7,978 bases of DNA from Chloroflexi bacterium RBG_16_72_14 (GTDB taxonomy: Bacteria; Chloroflexota; Limnocylindria; Limnocylindrales; CSP1-4). The stretch lies in assembly GCA_001797035.1 (NCBI GenBank), contig MGOE01000001.1, positions 1 through 7,978 of the forward strand, in the 5' to 3' direction. The position numbers and the translations under genes are program-made. This document shows positions 6,387-7,978 of the stretch, piece by piece. The notes beneath the pieces were generated by a model. It made no database searches. It saw only the letters and a program-made list of their open reading frames with translations, and was not told the DNA's origin. Position 1 is the first letter of the stretch, and every line of letters starts with the position of its first letter.

Positions 6387-6508
6387 TCGTTCATCGAGGG
6401 GGCTGGCAGCGTGGGATCCCACCCCGCCCGGACGGCACTGGACACGACCGTGGCGGTGCGAACCATAGGGGAGCGGTGCCGGATCCCCGGCCCACCACGA
6501 GGTGCCAC
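6387..6508. other. Gap after the permease gene, with a 12-bp palindrome
   Basis: This 122-bp gap contains a perfect palindrome GTGGGATCCCAC (6411-6422) about 25 bp past the permease stop. It has no loop and no T-tract, so termination is doubtful. Near its right end is GAGGTG (6499-6504), a good Shine-Dalgarno match for the GTG at 6509. Confidence 0.4.
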
Positions 6509-6778
6509 GTGACCATCGAGGGAGTCCTGACGGGTGTGGTGATCCTGCTCGTGTACGCGATCACGCTCGCTCCAGTGGTCCTGCTCGTCGTGCTCGCCCG
6601 CCGACACCTCGCGGGACGGCGCACCCGCTTCGATGGCCTGTTCTCGGGGATCGGACGCGCGAACGCCATGAACTCGCATCTCCAGGCCGGCACGCCCTCG
6701 CCGGACGACCTCGCCGTGCCCGTTCCGCCCCGCCCGGATGGCCTCCCCCGCGGCCGGCGCCGCCGCCGTCGGCGGTGA
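6509..6778 (+). CDS. Small single-pass membrane protein, unknown function
   Basis: No family is recognised. The 89-residue product has one strong hydrophobic segment (about 7-30, GVVILLVYAITLAPVVLLVV) directly followed by RRHLAGRR, so by the positive-inside rule the C-terminal part should be cytoplasmic. After residue 55 it becomes a Pro/Ser/Asp linker and ends in seven consecutive arginines. Start: GTG 6509 is preceded by GAGGTG with 4 bases between, and it places the helix at the N-terminus; the longer open frame upstream overlaps the permease gene and looks unnatural. The poly-Arg tail coincides with DNA able to fold into GC hairpins, so the true tail may reflect overlap with a terminator. 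It converges on the four-helix gene to the right. The helix and ribosome site support a real gene, but moderately. Confidence 0.6.
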   Translation: MTIEGVLTGVVILLVYAITLAPVVLLVVLARRHLAGRRTRFDGLFSGIGRANAMNSHLQAGTPSPDDLAVPVPPRPDGLPRGRRRRRRR

Positions 6779-6804
6779 CGCGGCGGCGATCGCCATCCCG
6801 CCGC
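6763..6804. terminator. GC-rich inverted repeats between convergent genes
   Basis: Two dyads: CCGCC-GTC-GGCGG (6763-6775), overlapping the last codons of the small gene, and GCGGCGG (6780-6786) with CCGCCGC (6798-6804) around an 11-nt loop. Their place between converging genes suggests a shared terminator region, but there is no T-tract on either side and this kind of repeat arises easily in GC-rich DNA. Confidence 0.3.
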
Positions 6805-6860
6805 CGGCCCGGGTGTCGGTCGCGGCAGCCACCCCGCCGAGAGGACTTCTGAACCGGTGG

Positions 6861-7283
6861 TCAGGCGCGCGCCACCCGTCTCCGTTCGAGCACGGCCGCC
6901 GCGACGGCAAGCACGAAACAGGCTGGCCCGAGACCGAGGAGGGCCACGAGGGCCAGCACGACCACGAGGCTCTTGCTCATCAGGTAGAGCCAACCCACCC
7001 ACCACGCCACCAGCGCGAGGGCGGCGTCCGTGAGCGCGAGCTCCCACGCTCCTCCGCGTCGGAGCCAGCGCCAGAGCAAGGCAAGAATCGTGGCCGACAC
7101 GCCGACCGGAACGACGACGAGCCCGACCGCCAGCGGGTCTGGGATGTCACCGGCGGTCGCCTGGGACAGCATCCTTCGCACGCCTGGCACCGCCAGCACG
7201 AACAGGACGGCGGCCAGAGCGCCGTGAGCCGCGATCACCGCCGGGCGGAGCGGGCGAGAAGGCGGCGTGCTCACGGTGTCCAT
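6861..7283 (-). CDS. Four-helix integral membrane protein, unknown function
   Basis: No family is recognised. The 140-residue product has four hydrophobic segments at about 14-34, 51-74, 80-102 and 105-132, with short loops, a basic C-terminus (LERRRVARA) and a Trp-rich third helix (VAWWVGWLYLM). It has no catalytic-looking motif. Start: ATG 7283 gives a short polar N-terminus (MDTVSTPPSRP) before the first helix. An ATG 22 codons further upstream (7349) would add an uncharacteristic His/Arg stretch and reach towards the regulator's promoter. A CATACT hexamer 8 bp before the ATG may be its -10. It is transcribed divergently from the MerR-family gene with a 128-bp gap, so it could be a target of that regulator, though the visible operator is placed for the regulator's own promoter. 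Confidence 0.72.
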   Translation of the reverse strand: MDTVSTPPSRPLRPAVIAAHGALAAVLFVLAVPGVRRMLSQATAGDIPDPLAVGLVVVPVGVSATILALLWRWLRRGGAWELALTDAALALVAWWVGWLYLMSKSLVVVLALVALLGLGPACFVLAVAAAVLERRRVARA

Positions 7284-7373
7284 CACGCAGGAGTATGGGC
7301 CGAAGTGGCGCGATGGCGAGCGTCCGTCTGCTCGATGGCCCACGGTCATGACACATCGGGCGCGGGCGACTGC

Positions 7374-7404
7374 TTGACCCTCACGTAACGTCAGGGTCTA
7401 TGGT
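7374..7404 (+). promoter_or_regulatory. MerR-type promoter with palindromic operator
   Basis: TTGACC (7374-7379) and TATGGT (7399-7404) are separated by 19 bp, the long spacer typical of MerR-controlled promoters. The spacer is filled by an imperfect palindrome at 7376-7398: GACCCT, C, ACGT, A, ACGT, C, AGGGTC, symmetric except for the centre and one pair of positions. Established: MerR-family activators bind such dyads between -35 and -10 and realign the elements by twisting the DNA. The -10 ends 7 bp before ATG 7412, so the transcript is probably leaderless and the gene controls itself. Confidence 0.8.
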
Positions 7405-7411
7405 GCGCGCC

Positions 7412-7978
7412 ATGGACGAACCGAGGACCTTGCGGGTGGGTCCGGTCGCGCGGATGGCCGGCGTGACCGTTCGGACGCTGCACCACTACGACGAGATCGG
7501 GCTCCTTCGCCCGACGGGGCGCTCCGAGGCCGGCCACCGCCGGTATACGGAGGTCGATCTCGAGCGATTGGCGCGGATCCTGTTCTACCGGGAGCTCGAG
7601 TTCGGCGTCGACCAGATCAGGGAGGCGATGGCCGACGGGGACGCCGACGCCCTCGACCACCTGCGCCGCCAGCACCGGCTGCTGCAGGACCGAATCGAGC
7701 GGCTGCGGCGCCTCGCGGACGCCGTTGCGAAGGCGATGGAGGCACACCAGATGGGAATCAACCTCACCCCCGAGGAGCGGCTCGAGGTGTTCGGCGACTT
7801 CGACCCCGACGCCTACGCCGCCGAGGTGGAGGAGCGCTGGGGAGACACGGACGCGTACCGCGAGTCCGCCCGCCGGGCCGCACGGTACACGAGGGCGGAC
7901 TGGGAGCGGATCAAGGCGGAGGGGGGCGCGGTCACCGAGCGGCTCGCCGCGGCGATGCGCGCCGGGCTGCCGGCCGAC
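7412..7978 (+). CDS. MerR-family regulator with TipAS-like effector domain, cut by right edge
   Basis: The 189 residues seen run off the window in frame. Seen: a MerR winged-helix domain (about 7-75: VGPVARMAGVTVRTLHHYDE, GLLRPTGRSEAGHRRY, then DLERLARILFYRELEFGVDQI), a dimerisation coiled coil (about 80-112), and from about 115 EERLEVFGDFDPDAYAAEVEERWG and YRESARRAARYTRADWERI. Known: this C-terminal part resembles the TipAS drug-binding domain of Streptomyces TipA, which captures thiopeptide antibiotics and activates its own promoter. The thiopeptide-binding cysteine of TipA would lie beyond the right edge; no Cys occurs in the visible part. Start: ATG 7412, because an earlier ATG (7400) lies inside the -10 hexamer and would not be transcribed. 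The own-promoter operator predicts positive autoregulation. The real ligand is unknown; many TipAS proteins are general multidrug sensors. Confidence 0.93.
   Translation, partial: MDEPRTLRVGPVARMAGVTVRTLHHYDEIGLLRPTGRSEAGHRRYTEVDLERLARILFYRELEFGVDQIREAMADGDADALDHLRRQHRLLQDRIERLRRLADAVAKAMEAHQMGINLTPEERLEVFGDFDPDAYAAEVEERWGDTDAYRESARRAARYTRADWERIKAEGGAVTERLAAAMRAGLPAD

Noticed and set aside
5133..6422. 429-codon minus-strand frame opposite the ABC genes
   Set aside because: It is a His/Arg/Asp/Glu-rich shadow of the ATPase and permease genes, with no motif of its own.
6411..6422. Palindrome GTGGGATCCCAC as terminator of the ABC operon
   Set aside because: It has no loop and no T-tract; it may simply be a chance palindrome, so it is only noted within the gap entry.
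7391..7747. 118-codon minus-strand frame opposite the MerR-family gene
   Set aside because: The plus strand has an unmistakable MerR/TipAS sequence with a matching promoter; the antisense frame is a shadow.

Overview
The window is very GC-rich DNA (roughly 70-75% GC by eye) with dense genes, GTG starts and 4-base stop/start overlaps. Protein content (class II thymidine kinase, LhgO-type oxidase, archaeal/bacterial-type glycogen debranching enzyme, PAS-GGDEF protein, TipA-like MerR regulator) fits a high-GC member of Chloroflexota (for example the Limnocylindria group) or a deep Actinomycetota lineage. The sequence alone does not settle which. No tRNA, rRNA, IS element, phage gene or CRISPR array was seen.

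Left part, minus strand (read from high to low coordinates): thymidine kinase (3397-2762); a 360-bp non-coding stretch with a tight cluster of DnaA-box-like 9-mers; a Nudix hydrolase (2401-1931); an L-2-hydroxyglutarate oxidase (1841-606); and, overlapping the oxidase stop by four bases, the N-terminal part of a glycogen debranching enzyme that leaves the window at base 1. LhgO and the debranching enzyme look translationally coupled.

Middle part, plus strand: a PAS-GGDEF diguanylate cyclase (3537-4496) divergent from tdk, then an ABC exporter made of an ATPase (4555-5583) and a six-helix ABC-2 permease (5580-6386), overlapping by ATGA.

Right part: a one-helix small membrane protein (6509-6778, +) converging on a four-helix membrane protein (7283-6861, -), with GC-rich inverted repeats between them. 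Then comes a MerR/TipAS-family regulator (7412 onward, +, cut by the right edge). Its promoter has a 19-bp spacer filled by a near-perfect palindrome, the classic arrangement for MerR autoregulation.

Two patterns go beyond ordinary annotation. One is the cluster of near-consensus DnaA boxes at 2654-2729. The other is a recurring TANNNT element placed 6-7 bases before the start codon of several genes, which suggests leaderless transcripts are common in this organism. No clearly new multi-gene system was found; most genes belong to known families.
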